Of a stretch of DNA of 64,000 bases, positions 18,917 to 26,610 are shown piece by piece. Source of the stretch: Pseudoalteromonas luteoviolacea. Lineage in GTDB: Bacteria; Pseudomonadota; Gammaproteobacteria; Enterobacterales; Alteromonadaceae. The stretch is taken from positions 2,446,001 through 2,510,000 of the forward strand of contig NZ_CP015411.1 in assembly GCF_001750165.1 (NCBI RefSeq), in the 5' to 3' direction. Below the pieces are notes generated by a model that was not told the origin of the DNA, searched no databases, and saw only the letters and a list, made by a program, of their open reading frames with translations. Every line of letters begins with the position of its first letter. Position 1 is the stretch's first letter. The position numbers were made by a program, and so were the translations under genes.

Positions 18917-19282
18917 TCAGAATAAGCCTGGAACAATTTTGCCATGATTTACATCCCCTACAATGGTCGACACGCTTCCTTCAACTTCACCACATTCTAT
19001 GTTGCCAAAGGTATTAGTTACGGAGCCTACGACATCACCACATATCACATCACCAGAGCGGCATATTACCGTGGTGGCATTGTGAACTTCTACACAGCCG
19101 TGTAACACCCCCAAATTTTCAACATTACCATGAATATGAATAGAGATTTCTTTATCGGTATCTATTTTAAGCTGTTTACCGTCAACAATAAGTTCATTGC
19201 CTCGGATTTCAATCTCCTTGCCATGCACCAATGTATCGTTGATTTCGAGTTTTCCGTTTTCTTCTTTCATTTGTATTAACAT
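18917..19282 (-). CDS. Beta-repeat (solenoid-like) phage protein
   Basis: A 121-residue protein made of short beta repeats: after ISIHIHGNVENLGVLHG come units of the type V.G.V..S...FGNIECGEVEGS. This pattern suggests a small right-handed beta-helix, reminiscent of bactofilins, but it is too short to assign. The N-terminus has alternating charged strands (KLEINDTLVHGKEIEI). Function unknown. It overlaps no neighbour and sits in the middle cluster. Confidence 0.55.
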   Translation of the reverse strand: MLIQMKEENGKLEINDTLVHGKEIEIRGNELIVDGKQLKIDTDKEISIHIHGNVENLGVLHGCVEVHNATTVICRSGDVICGDVVGSVTNTFGNIECGEVEGSVSTIVGDVNHGKIVPGLF

Positions 19283-19283
19283 A

Positions 19284-19472
19284 TCAATTTCCTATTTCGT
19301 TTTTCGCCTCAGCTAAATCAGCTTCGAGGTTATTTAGCGGTAGCTTTAGGCCCTTTCTACCTGCTATGTAATTTTCGGTTATCTGCAGCGCTATCTGACA
19401 TTGCACCTTGGAAGGTATGCATTTACCAGATAGCTGCTGCGCAGTGAGTAACACAAAATTGTTTTTGTGCAT
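19284..19472 (-). CDS. Small hypothetical phage protein
   Basis: A 62-residue mostly helical protein (MHKNNFVLLTAQQLSGKCIP...) ending in an acidic helix NLEADLAEAKNEIG. It starts eight bases after the Mor gene and ends one base before the beta-repeat gene, so it is in the same leftward operon. No family recognised. Confidence 0.5.
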   Translation of the reverse strand: MHKNNFVLLTAQQLSGKCIPSKVQCQIALQITENYIAGRKGLKLPLNNLEADLAEAKNEIGN

Positions 19473-19480
19473 TGTTACTC

Positions 19481-19930
19481 CTAAAGCGGTAAATCTATTT
19501 GCCTGTGCTTATCGCCTAAAAGATCCAGCTGCGCCTCTAAAGCAAATGGGTCGCCAGTGCTGAGTGTTGTGCCGCTGAGAATTAACCAAATACATTGCCT
19601 TGTTAACCCATACTGTTCAGCCAATTCTTGAACTGGCACTCCTTGCTCATGCGCTTTAATGATCTCCTGGTTTCTAAACTGTAAAAGCACTTTATCTACC
19701 TTGGGGATCTGATAACTTTTTGCACCATGATTTTCACTTAAGTGCATGGCTAGCTCAGTACCAAAGACCTGGCAAAATTCATGTTCTGGTCTTGGGTTTA
19801 GTGGGATATACATCATCCTTAGTTGATGCTGTTTTAATAAAGAAACAGCCCTATCAACCCCAAGAACTTCGACAAACTTACGCACACCATGTGGTAACAA
19901 GCTCAGATCAATCTCATGTTCAGCCATCAT
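19481..19930 (-). CDS. Mor/C-family transcription activator
   Basis: A 149-residue DNA-binding activator of the Mu Mor/C family, which switches on middle or late phage genes. The C-terminal helix-turn-helix is clear: VPVQELAEQYGLTRQCIWLILSG (about residues 107-129). Before it lies the dimerisation part, including VEVLGVDRAVSLLKQHQL and FCQVFGTELAMHLSENHG, a Mor-like segment. Only one such protein is seen here, whereas Mu has two, so it may control the late operons directly. Its likely targets are the dyad elements at 18,321, 33,825 and 44,927. The start overlaps the short open frame upstream. Confidence 0.82.
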   Translation of the reverse strand: MMAEHEIDLSLLPHGVRKFVEVLGVDRAVSLLKQHQLRMMYIPLNPRPEHEFCQVFGTELAMHLSENHGAKSYQIPKVDKVLLQFRNQEIIKAHEQGVPVQELAEQYGLTRQCIWLILSGTTLSTGDPFALEAQLDLLGDKHRQIDLPL

Positions 19931-20000
19931 CTAATTCCTCTAGGAGCGACTCAATGCTGAACTCATTTGATGCAACGACGATGGGTTCTCCTCTAGGCAT
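19920..20000 (-). CDS. Possible 26-residue phage peptide
   Basis: A short open frame bridging gp16 and Mor, starting MPRGEPIVVASNEFSIESLL and ending in an acidic tail. The ATG at 20,000 is preceded by GGAGGG at a normal distance. Its end overlaps the Mor start (GATGATGGCTGA) and its start overlaps the gp16 stop, so it would couple the two. It may be a real gene or a leader for coupling. Confidence 0.35.
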   Translation of the reverse strand: MPRGEPIVVASNEFSIESLLEELDDG

Positions 20001-20370
20001 GATTTGGCCCTCCACGATGTAGCCATTGTTTCAGGATTTCTATAATGGCGGACCAATGGCTCTCAGCTTCATGCAAGCGCTGTCCATTGCAGTACTTTTC
20101 ACAGAATGTTTCACATGCTTGCTTTGAGTCTTGCTTTACTTTTCCCGCACGGGCCAGTTGGCCCCAAAGGCTATAAATTAGCCTGAGTTGCTTTGGCATT
20201 TCAGCCAGAACCCGATAGCGCCGTAATAATGCCTTTTGTTGGTTCTTAGTAAGGCCAGTACAGCTATTTGTGAGACCGCCGCTTATCTGCTTAACGTTTT
20301 TCACATGGCATACCTGATCAATGCCAGCTGCGCGCTGCGCTGCTTTAATTGCTTTAATCATCGGGTTCAT
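19993..20370 (-). CDS. Mu gp16-like (DUF1018) regulatory protein
   Basis: A 125-residue protein of the gp16/GemA type, found between transposition genes and Mor in Mu-like phages and linked to control of host gene expression or supercoiling in Mu. Visible features: basic N-terminus NPMIKAIKAAQRAAGI, then LTKNQQKALLRRYRVLAEMPKQ and a C-terminal helical domain with ESHWSAIIEILKQW. ATG 20,370 is chosen over an upstream in-frame start because it overlaps the previous stop as ATGA and fits the family N-terminus. Confidence 0.65.
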   Translation of the reverse strand: MNPMIKAIKAAQRAAGIDQVCHVKNVKQISGGLTNSCTGLTKNQQKALLRRYRVLAEMPKQLRLIYSLWGQLARAGKVKQDSKQACETFCEKYCNGQRLHEAESHWSAIIEILKQWLHRGGPNHA

Positions 20371-20723
20371 GCTGCACGCTCCACTTGAGATACATGGTGA
20401 TTCGGGAATACAGCAAACTCTTCTAACTCGAAGTCCCAAGGCTTAGTGTCATCAATGCATAAAGTGGCTATGTGCCCAAAACGGTTGGTAAATTCCTTGG
20501 TAAAACTTACCCCTAAATTAACCTTGGCTATTTGCTTGCACTCGTATAACCTCTGTCCTAGGAAGATACAAAATGCTGCTGGCACATTGCCGTTTACGCC
20601 ATCAAGAATGGTCCCGCTAGGGTCTTGCGTGGCTAAAACGCTCAGCATGTGTTGGTCGGTTAGCGTGTCGTTTAATACAAAATGACCGCCAAAGGTATGG
20701 TGATATATCTTTACTCTTAACAT
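20367..20723 (-). CDS. Hypothetical early phage protein
   Basis: A 118-residue protein (MLRVKIYHHTFGGHFVLNDT...), beta-rich, with a segment LGQRLYECKQIAKVNLGVSF and ending in VFPNHHVSQVERAA. No family recognised. It lies between B and gp16 in the leftward early operon, overlapping gp16 by four bases, so an early or middle role is likely. Confidence 0.5.
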   Translation of the reverse strand: MLRVKIYHHTFGGHFVLNDTLTDQHMLSVLATQDPSGTILDGVNGNVPAAFCIFLGQRLYECKQIAKVNLGVSFTKEFTNRFGHIATLCIDDTKPWDFELEEFAVFPNHHVSQVERAA

Positions 20724-20770
20724 CGTGTTTTCCTTAATTAATGAGCCCAGTTGCAGCTAGGCTCGTTGCT

Positions 20771-22009
20771 TTATACAGCTTGTTGATTCAGTACATTGGC
20801 GAAGATTGAGTTCACCAAGAGCTTGTCTAGCTTCTTGTTTGGGTTTTTCCGGCTGTGGCTCAGGATATGAGGGAGTAGGTTTTCGACTAAGAGCCTTGAA
20901 TTTCCCTCTACCCTTTTATGTAGCCATTGCCACCATTGGTCGTCATCGGACTCAAGTGGTACAGTGCCTTGGGTAAGTTCATTGAATAGATTTCTGATGT
21001 CCTCAATTGGCACCTCACCAATCGGTTTTGGCCAAAAGCACACGCGGGATGAAATCAACTCGTAACGTTCGTTGGTTTGAAGCTTATCGACCAGCTGAAT
21101 ATTGCCTATCAAACACACGCCTACTTTAGCCGCATCTGATATAGTTCTGAGTGGGTCCAATGCACTGGGCTTACATTTGTCCGCCTCATCTAGCAAAATT
21201 ATGCGCTCAGTGTTTTCTATGGTTCTAACTATGTTCTCGATGTTTTTAGCAACACTCGGTTTTTTAGGGAGACCTAAGGTGGTACACAGTGACTCAATCA
21301 CTTGTTTACTGGTCGTTTGTTCACTGCCAATAATCAATATCGCTAATGGGTTTTCTTCACAGTAACGCTCAAGCCCCCTGCTTTTGCCAATGCCAGCTTG
21401 ACCAGCAACTACAGAAAAGCGTCTCCTCGCTCTTGCATGTTCACAAGCAAGTGCAATCACCTTAGCAACGCTGGTTGGCACAAAAGGTACTTCGCCGTAT
21501 CGAATAGTAATTATAGGTCTGTCATCACTTGCGTTGTCGTCTGCAGCATCTGTACCTGCGGGTGCGACAATGGCATAAATGTCATGCAAGTACTTAGTTG
21601 GGCTAGCTGCATATTTACCAGAGAGCAACTGACTAACCGTCGACGGAGACTTATTAATCTTCTTGGCTATATAAGTACTGTTTACCCCTTGGTTTGCAAT
21701 GTCTTCATCGGTCATGCGCTTTTTAATACGTGCTACAAGTACTTTATCATTCGCGTTATAACAGTCCGCAAAGCCACTCACACTGCTAAACTCTTTAGGG
21801 TCAAAGTCACCAAAAAAGTGCGCCCACAATACATCCAATAGCTTTTTAGGGTTTATTGGTGATTCACCACCCAGTACTGAGTTAACCTGGTTTAAGTCGT
21901 AACCTAGGCAGTAGTCTTCTGGCCCTAGGGCATAAAATTCAATTTCTTCGTTAATGAGCTTTACTTGAATTTGCTGCTCTTCGTTGTAATGGCTGCTGAA
22001 CTTATTCAT
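20771..22009 (-). CDS. Transposition ATPase, MuB-like target activator
   Basis: A 412-residue AAA+ ATPase that binds target DNA and delivers it to the transposase, and that gives target immunity in Mu. Walker A: GQAGIGKSRGLERY (about residues 200-213). Walker B: RIILLDEADKCKPS (about 265-278). A helix-turn-helix lies before the ATPase (YIAKKINKSPSTVSQLLSGK, about 113-132), as in MuB. The first 95 residues form an extra N-terminal region not needed in Mu. The C-terminal domain is helical. It overlaps the A gene by eight bases, the standard A-B pair. Confidence 0.88.
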   Translation of the reverse strand: MNKFSSHYNEEQQIQVKLINEEIEFYALGPEDYCLGYDLNQVNSVLGGESPINPKKLLDVLWAHFFGDFDPKEFSSVSGFADCYNANDKVLVARIKKRMTDEDIANQGVNSTYIAKKINKSPSTVSQLLSGKYAASPTKYLHDIYAIVAPAGTDAADDNASDDRPIITIRYGEVPFVPTSVAKVIALACEHARARRRFSVVAGQAGIGKSRGLERYCEENPLAILIIGSEQTTSKQVIESLCTTLGLPKKPSVAKNIENIVRTIENTERIILLDEADKCKPSALDPLRTISDAAKVGVCLIGNIQLVDKLQTNERYELISSRVCFWPKPIGEVPIEDIRNLFNELTQGTVPLESDDDQWWQWLHKRVEGNSRLLVENLLPHILSHSRKNPNKKLDKLLVNSIFANVLNQQAV

Positions 22010-23648
22010 GAATGTCTCCTAAATCTATTTGGTATTCGTTTTTAACTTGGGTCACGTGGTCAACCTCAAAATCTGAGAGGTCCATGTCTAATACTTCAGG
22101 TTCAATTTCTGGAATGGCTTTGATGTCTGCAGCCAGTTCTTCAACCGCGTCCACGTCAATCACACGTTTTTTGTCTACTCTTGCACGCTTTTCAGAAAGC
22201 TGGTTTTGAATGCGCTTTTCTTGACCTTGAAGCCGCTTAAGGTCAGTTTCTTCAATACGGCTTGTTGGCAGTGCCTCAACCTTGTTCTTAATGCGGCAGT
22301 TCATAATGAATTCGCCTGATTGCTCATACAGCACAAGATAGGTGTCGTCGTGCAAATCGTAGCCAGCAACCAACTCTTTACCATTAAATTGAAAGAGGTA
22401 GTCAGCGGTATAAACACGCTTATGTAGTCTGATTTGGCCACGGGCCACTTTCACTTTGGCTCTGGGTAGGACCACAAAGTCAGTGATTGCAGGTTGCTCT
22501 TGGATAAGGCCCTCTTCCCATACTTGCTTGCGGGTTTTGCCTTTAATCTCAGGGTGTGGGCTGTTGTGGTAGTGCTCTAAAAATGCCTTAAACTCAGTTA
22601 TCCATTGCTCTAAAGAAGGCAGCTCGCGCTTGCCTTTTTTCACGTCGTTAAGCAGTTTAAGCTTTTCGCGCTCGTTATGGTCTGGGCCGCAGTAGCTTTC
22701 AAAGCGTTTACCCACGTGCTCTTCCATATGTTTAAAAAAGCGTTCAATCCATTTAGCGCGGGCATTGCCTGGTATGGCAAAAATGACCTCAATATCAAAT
22801 TGCGCATACACACCACAGCATTCATCAGACATCATTTTTGATTTATAACCACTGCCGTTATCGACATACAACATGCTAGGAATATGCTGATGGTTTTTAA
22901 TCGAACGAGTTAATGCCGTCATGGTTGCTATGGCATTTTCAGACTCGCTAATCTCCCACCCAACAATGCATCTGCTTGCGACATCTTGAAACGCGGTTAG
23001 CTCAAAGCGCCATGCTTTGCCTGTTTTGGGGTGCGACACATACACATCAACTTGGTGTCCATCACCGTTGTAAATAAAACCAGGGGCAATATGCTCAGTG
23101 GAGCGAATAATGAAGTCTTTGTGTTTTTCACGGTAAAGCTTTGCGCCCATACGGTAAGGGCTTTGCGGGCCTAGTTCGTGAGGCATAGAGTTTATAAAAC
23201 GCCTAACTTGTCCAGCGGTGGCATCATGCCCTTGCTTTTTTAAGTCTTCAGCAACCAATGCGAAACTGGGCGAGTTAATACAGTGGTAAAGCTCTAACGC
23301 TTTGGCTGCCCATTTAGGCTGCGCGGCTATTCGGCCTCTATGTTGTGGAAGTAAGCCTTCAACGCCTTGCTGTCTATAAGCATTAACCCAATTAAAGGCA
23401 GTTGCGCGCGTTGGTACTTTGCCAAGGTCAGTCACAGCTTGGTGTATGGCAGGCGTTACCAGCCCATTATTTAATGACTCAATAAGTGCAGTTCTTGCTT
23501 TGTCTACACCTAAGCCACTAGCAAGCCAATGTTTTACCAGTGCCGTACGATTTTGGGCAGTTTTGCGCGCTTTGTCGCTGGCCTCTGACCATACAGACTG
23601 GCTAACAACCGTCGGTAAGTTGTTAAATCTAATCACAGCAGGATGCAT
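22002..23648 (-). CDS. Transposase A, Mu-like DDE recombinase
   Basis: A 548-residue transposase that joins phage ends to target DNA in integration and replication. Catalytic residues: first Asp in YNGDGHQVDVYV (about residue 196), second in MLYVDNGSGYKS (about 260), Glu in AKWIERFFKHMEEH (about 300). The N-terminal third is the end-binding region with helix-turn-helix parts (VPTRATAFNWVNAYRQQGVE). After the core comes the beta-barrel (VLPRAKVKVARGQIRLHKR) and a charged C-terminus that in Mu contacts B. It lies between the DUF3102-like gene and B in the leftward early operon and overlaps both. It should act on the ends at 12,017 and 56,265. Confidence 0.92.
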   Translation of the reverse strand: MHPAVIRFNNLPTVVSQSVWSEASDKARKTAQNRTALVKHWLASGLGVDKARTALIESLNNGLVTPAIHQAVTDLGKVPTRATAFNWVNAYRQQGVEGLLPQHRGRIAAQPKWAAKALELYHCINSPSFALVAEDLKKQGHDATAGQVRRFINSMPHELGPQSPYRMGAKLYREKHKDFIIRSTEHIAPGFIYNGDGHQVDVYVSHPKTGKAWRFELTAFQDVASRCIVGWEISESENAIATMTALTRSIKNHQHIPSMLYVDNGSGYKSKMMSDECCGVYAQFDIEVIFAIPGNARAKWIERFFKHMEEHVGKRFESYCGPDHNEREKLKLLNDVKKGKRELPSLEQWITEFKAFLEHYHNSPHPEIKGKTRKQVWEEGLIQEQPAITDFVVLPRAKVKVARGQIRLHKRVYTADYLFQFNGKELVAGYDLHDDTYLVLYEQSGEFIMNCRIKNKVEALPTSRIEETDLKRLQGQEKRIQNQLSEKRARVDKKRVIDVDAVEELAADIKAIPEIEPEVLDMDLSDFEVDHVTQVKNEYQIDLGDIHE

Positions 23649-24559
23649 TACTTGTTCTCCTTGCTTTGCTTTTCTACTAAGAATTGTTCGAGCAGACGGT
23701 TACGTTCTGTTTCAACGTATTGCCACTCGGCTTTGGTAAACTTCGGTAGGTGCTCTATGCCTTCAATGTGCCCAGCAAACTCGCTGCTTAAACGCTCTAG
23801 CGCAGTGCCAATTTGGCTATAGATAGCCGCCCAGGTGTGATGCAGTACTTGCGCAGCACTCACGCGCGAGTCTAAATCTAATTGGCGGTTGTCACACAAC
23901 TGACTAATTTGCGTGATGGTGCTAACAAGCGCCTCGTTTAATAGCTCGGTATTACAAATGGCATCTTTGCGTATCTCACTAATAAACACATGCATATCAA
24001 AACGTACTTGCGGTACTTTACGTAACTTTTCATGCTCTAAGTCATTAAGGGCCCGCGCCGCAGTTACTTGCAGTTCATCACGCTCTTTCATCAAATCCGC
24101 GACTTGCTGTTTTATAGCGTTGCTAGAAGTTTCAGCTAAAACTTCATAGTCTTCGTCGTCTAGTTCTTTTAGCGTTTCGATTGGAACTTTTGTGAGCTCA
24201 GTGAGTTGCTTTTGACTGAAATTTAAAAGCGACACGGTGTCGCATTTACGCTTTGGCAATGCTTGAAGCATTTTTGAGACTGCCATAGCTCTTTGGGCTG
24301 TTCGCTTGTGGATCTTTCGCTCATTTAAAAGTGAGTAAAACATTCCATGCTCTGTCTCTGCTTTTACTTGAAGCAATATAAAGCCCATCTCGGCTGCATC
24401 GCAGAACTGACGATTTGCTAAATGAACAACTCTATCCATACATTCTTCAATAGTGCTTGGCATCACAATGTTTAGCGGTGACTCAATCTGAGAAATCTGA
24501 TGATTAATCTCGTCTTGAGATTCTTCATTTACCAGTTCAGTCAGTTCTTGATTACGCAT
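23648..24559 (-). CDS. Early phage protein, DUF3102-like
   Basis: A 303-residue helical protein. Residues about 40-110 (RVVHLANRQFCDAAEMGFIL, then KAETEHGMFYSLLNERKIHK and RTAQRAMAVSKMLQ) resemble the DUF3102 helix-turn-helix region found in phage and plasmid proteins. A coiled coil follows (about 150-185), and the C-terminus is helical. In B3-type transposable phages a gene of this kind often precedes A. It may bind DNA or load the transposase; that is inference. It overlaps the A start by one base. Confidence 0.55.
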   Translation of the reverse strand: MRNQELTELVNEESQDEINHQISQIESPLNIVMPSTIEECMDRVVHLANRQFCDAAEMGFILLQVKAETEHGMFYSLLNERKIHKRTAQRAMAVSKMLQALPKRKCDTVSLLNFSQKQLTELTKVPIETLKELDDEDYEVLAETSSNAIKQQVADLMKERDELQVTAARALNDLEHEKLRKVPQVRFDMHVFISEIRKDAICNTELLNEALVSTITQISQLCDNRQLDLDSRVSAAQVLHHTWAAIYSQIGTALERLSSEFAGHIEGIEHLPKFTKAEWQYVETERNRLLEQFLVEKQSKENK

Positions 24560-24618
24560 ATAAACTCCGAATTTTAGACAGATCTTGGTCTTTGATAGGC
24601 ATGGTTTAAGCTCCGAAA

Positions 24619-25041
24619 TTAGGTATTGATTTTGACTGATTCGAGAATGGATTCGCGCTTATCTTGCAGCTCTCGCATTTGAACTTCACATTCTGAGGCT
24701 TCTTGAAGTTTTTTTGCGCGTTCGTCTGAGGCGCTGTACATAAGCGGCATAAGCAATATGTTGGCAGGTTCAACACTTTTAATGGCCCAACACAGAGCGG
24801 GTAAGTATTGAATTGGCATAGATGTAGGTTGGCTAGGAGCAAACCATTTATTAAGTTTGCCCTCGTCTACTTCTACAACATCTACTTTTAGCGCAGCATT
24901 CATGCGTTGGGCTAAGCCATTACGTGTGAATCCGCACCGACGCATACATGCATTCACACATTGGCTAAAGCGGTGCAATACCTCACAATCAGGTGGGATC
25001 TCACATTCTAAAATGTTCATCGATTCATGGTTTGTTGACAT
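24619..25041 (-). CDS. CII-like early regulatory protein
   Basis: A 140-residue protein with a helix-turn-helix type core (FTRNGLAQRMNAALKVDVVE, then EGKLNKWFAPSQ) and a C-terminal helix rich in charged residues. This layout (recognition of a small genome region, then Leu-rich helix ILLMPLMYSASDERAKKL) resembles CII-like regulators carried by transposable phages. It lies between Ner and the DUF3102-like gene. Start ATG 25,041 follows GGAGATTTTTACC. Confidence 0.55.
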   Translation of the reverse strand: MSTNHESMNILECEIPPDCEVLHRFSQCVNACMRRCGFTRNGLAQRMNAALKVDVVEVDEGKLNKWFAPSQPTSMPIQYLPALCWAIKSVEPANILLMPLMYSASDERAKKLQEASECEVQMRELQDKRESILESVKINT

Positions 25042-25079
25042 GGTAAAAATCTCCTTAAATTAACCTAGACTTAGCGGTT

Positions 25080-25394
25080 CTATGTATTCATGCTTGGGTC
25101 AGGCACAGGCTGGCCCGATTGGATTGCTTCAATGATTTGATTACGCCTTTGGGTACGCGTTCTTGGTCCTCGTTTTTTGGTTTGGGCGTAGTCCTCACCA
25201 AAAACTTGATCCAAGGACTTTCCCAAAGATAAAGCTATTGCTTTTGCTATATGGAAAGATTTTGCACTGCCTCTCGCTACATTGGACACGTGACCAGGCG
25301 TAACTTTGGCGGCTATTGCTATGTCAGCAAACTGTATATCCTTATTAAAAAGTTCTTTCCTGATGGCATCAAATGTCATTTTTTTCTTTGTCAT
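25080..25394 (-). CDS. Ner/Nlp-like early regulator
   Basis: A 104-residue DNA-binding protein at the head of the leftward early operon, where Mu has ner, which down-regulates early and repressor promoters. The helix-turn-helix is VTPGHVSNVARGSAKSFHIAK-like (about residues 31-51; recognition helix around GHVSNVARG), and a basic stretch KKRGPRTRTQRRNQ follows (about 73-86). The start is separated by 142 bases from the divergent repressor gene. It probably binds the operator repeats there. Confidence 0.7.
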   Translation of the reverse strand: MTKKKMTFDAIRKELFNKDIQFADIAIAAKVTPGHVSNVARGSAKSFHIAKAIALSLGKSLDQVFGEDYAQTKKRGPRTRTQRRNQIIEAIQSGQPVPDPSMNT

Positions 25395-25536
25395 GATAGA
25401 TTTACCTTAATAGTAGATTTGTTTTGCCTAATATATTTGTCACTAGGTGTTTTATTAAACTAGTGCCTAATAATTTAGGTGTCAATAGTGAAGCAAATTA
25501 TATTTTAGAAAACAAATTAGGTGTTGACTGTCAAAT
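25395..25536. promoter_or_regulatory. Repressor/Ner operator region
   Basis: A 142-base divergent control region. A GCCTAA / TTAGGYG motif recurs: TTGCCTAATATATTTGTCACT near 25,430; GTGCCTAATAATTTAGGTGTC near 25,467-25,487, an imperfect palindrome; AATTAGGTGTTG near 25,514; and TGTTAGGCG at 25,538, overlapping the repressor start. These four half or full sites in about 120 bases look like a CI/Ner operator array controlling lysogeny. Confidence 0.6.
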
Positions 25537-26028
25537 ATGTTAGGCGATAGTATTACAGAGTCAGATATCGACAAAGTAATCGATATACTGCGTGATAAGT
25601 TAGGTGTGAATAGCGATAGAGCTCTTGCAATGGAATTGGGCCTTTCCCATAGTGGAATATCAATGTCCAAGAAAAAAGGGACATTACCTTATACTTCTAT
25701 CGTAGCCACCTGTAAGCAAAAGAAAATTTCCTTGGATGAGGTGTTTGGAATTGACGTAGACCAAACATCTGATAATAGCTCTACGGAAGAAAAACCAACA
25801 AAGAGTGAAGACGCAAGCAGAAACAGTGCTGAAGATGCGTTAGCTGCAATCGCCCTTGTTGAACAGATAATAGATGATTTGCTTTACTCGAAAAATTTGG
25901 ATGCAGAGCGCGAACTTCTGATCCGTAAAAAGTTAACGCCAATGTTAATTGAAAAAACATTTGAGCATAACTTTAACGAAGTCATGGTTAAAACCATTGC
26001 GGAAGGAGCGCTCTTTATGGCTTTTTAA
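25537..26028 (+). CDS. Phage repressor, CI-like helix-turn-helix
   Basis: A 163-residue lysogeny repressor. The N-terminal DNA-binding domain (about residues 8-72) has SDRALAMELGLSHSGISMSK as helix-turn-helix and KKGTLPYTSIVATCKQKKI after it, as in the phage CI repressor family of Mu-like siphophages. There is no LexA/S24 protease domain. The C-terminal half is acidic and helical (LVEQIIDDLLYSKNLDAERE) and could mediate multimers. Induction is therefore probably not by RecA-driven self-cleavage. The following gene starts only 10 bases after its stop, so the repressor is co-transcribed with the sensor genes downstream. Confidence 0.8.
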   Translation: MLGDSITESDIDKVIDILRDKLGVNSDRALAMELGLSHSGISMSKKKGTLPYTSIVATCKQKKISLDEVFGIDVDQTSDNSSTEEKPTKSEDASRNSAEDALAAIALVEQIIDDLLYSKNLDAERELLIRKKLTPMLIEKTFEHNFNEVMVKTIAEGALFMAF

Positions 26029-26038
26029 AGGATAAATT

Positions 26039-26560
26039 ATGATTAAAACAAAACTTGCCACAGCAATGCTTACTTTTGGATTGCTGTCAGCCCCTTCTCT
26101 CGCTTTAGAACCACTACCAGACAGAGCGCGTGTACAAAACATGAATACTGATTTGTTATTACCAGATGGCAGCACACTTAATGTGGATGTGTCGTTTGAT
26201 TGTGGTAGCGACTATCAAAATACCGCTGTTATGGTAATGAGTGATTCAGGCGCTAAGTTAATCGCCGCAGCATACACCCACCTATACGGTGAAGCCGCTG
26301 GCCAAGCAGTAATCGATACTTGGCAAACGAAGCAAAATGCCACAGACCCTCGTAAACCAACTTACCTGTTTATCCTCGCTCCACGAGAGCAAGACTTCAA
26401 TTGGAAGGCAAAAAAGACAAATAAACTTAACAATTTGTTATCACGTGTTAGTATAAGTGAAACAAAAATGGCGAGCCAAACGTTAGAAACAGAGCCCAAA
26501 ATACCAGTTGTATTAGCTGGTTGCGGCGTCAGAGACCATAACCCAAACGCCGTTAAATAA
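26039..26560 (+). CDS. Small secreted protein in repressor operon
   Basis: A 173-residue protein with a clear signal peptide (MIKTKLATAMLTFGLLSAPSLA, about 1-22). The mature part has two cysteines, one in DVSFDCGSDY (about 58) and one in LAGCGVRDHN (about 163), which could form a disulfide. A middle helix-sheet region contains SDSGAKLIAAAYTHLYGE. I do not recognise a family. It starts 10 bases after the repressor with AAAGGAT in front, and is followed by the large sensor protein. The most economical idea is a periplasmic partner or ligand-binding subunit of that sensor. Confidence 0.65.
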   Translation: MIKTKLATAMLTFGLLSAPSLALEPLPDRARVQNMNTDLLLPDGSTLNVDVSFDCGSDYQNTAVMVMSDSGAKLIAAAYTHLYGEAAGQAVIDTWQTKQNATDPRKPTYLFILAPREQDFNWKAKKTNKLNNLLSRVSISETKMASQTLETEPKIPVVLAGCGVRDHNPNAVK

Positions 26561-26569
26561 ATTTATTTA

Positions 26570-26586
26570 AGGGGAATGACTCCCCT
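26570..26586 (+). terminator. Hairpin between secreted-protein and sensor genes
   Basis: AGGGGA-ATGAC-TCCCCT followed by ATTT: a 6-bp G+C-rich stem just before the sensor ribosome-binding site (AAGGAAT). It could attenuate transcription so that the sensor is made at a lower level than the repressor. Confidence 0.45.
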
Positions 26587-26610
26587 ATTTGCAAGAAGGA
26601 ATTCTTCGCT

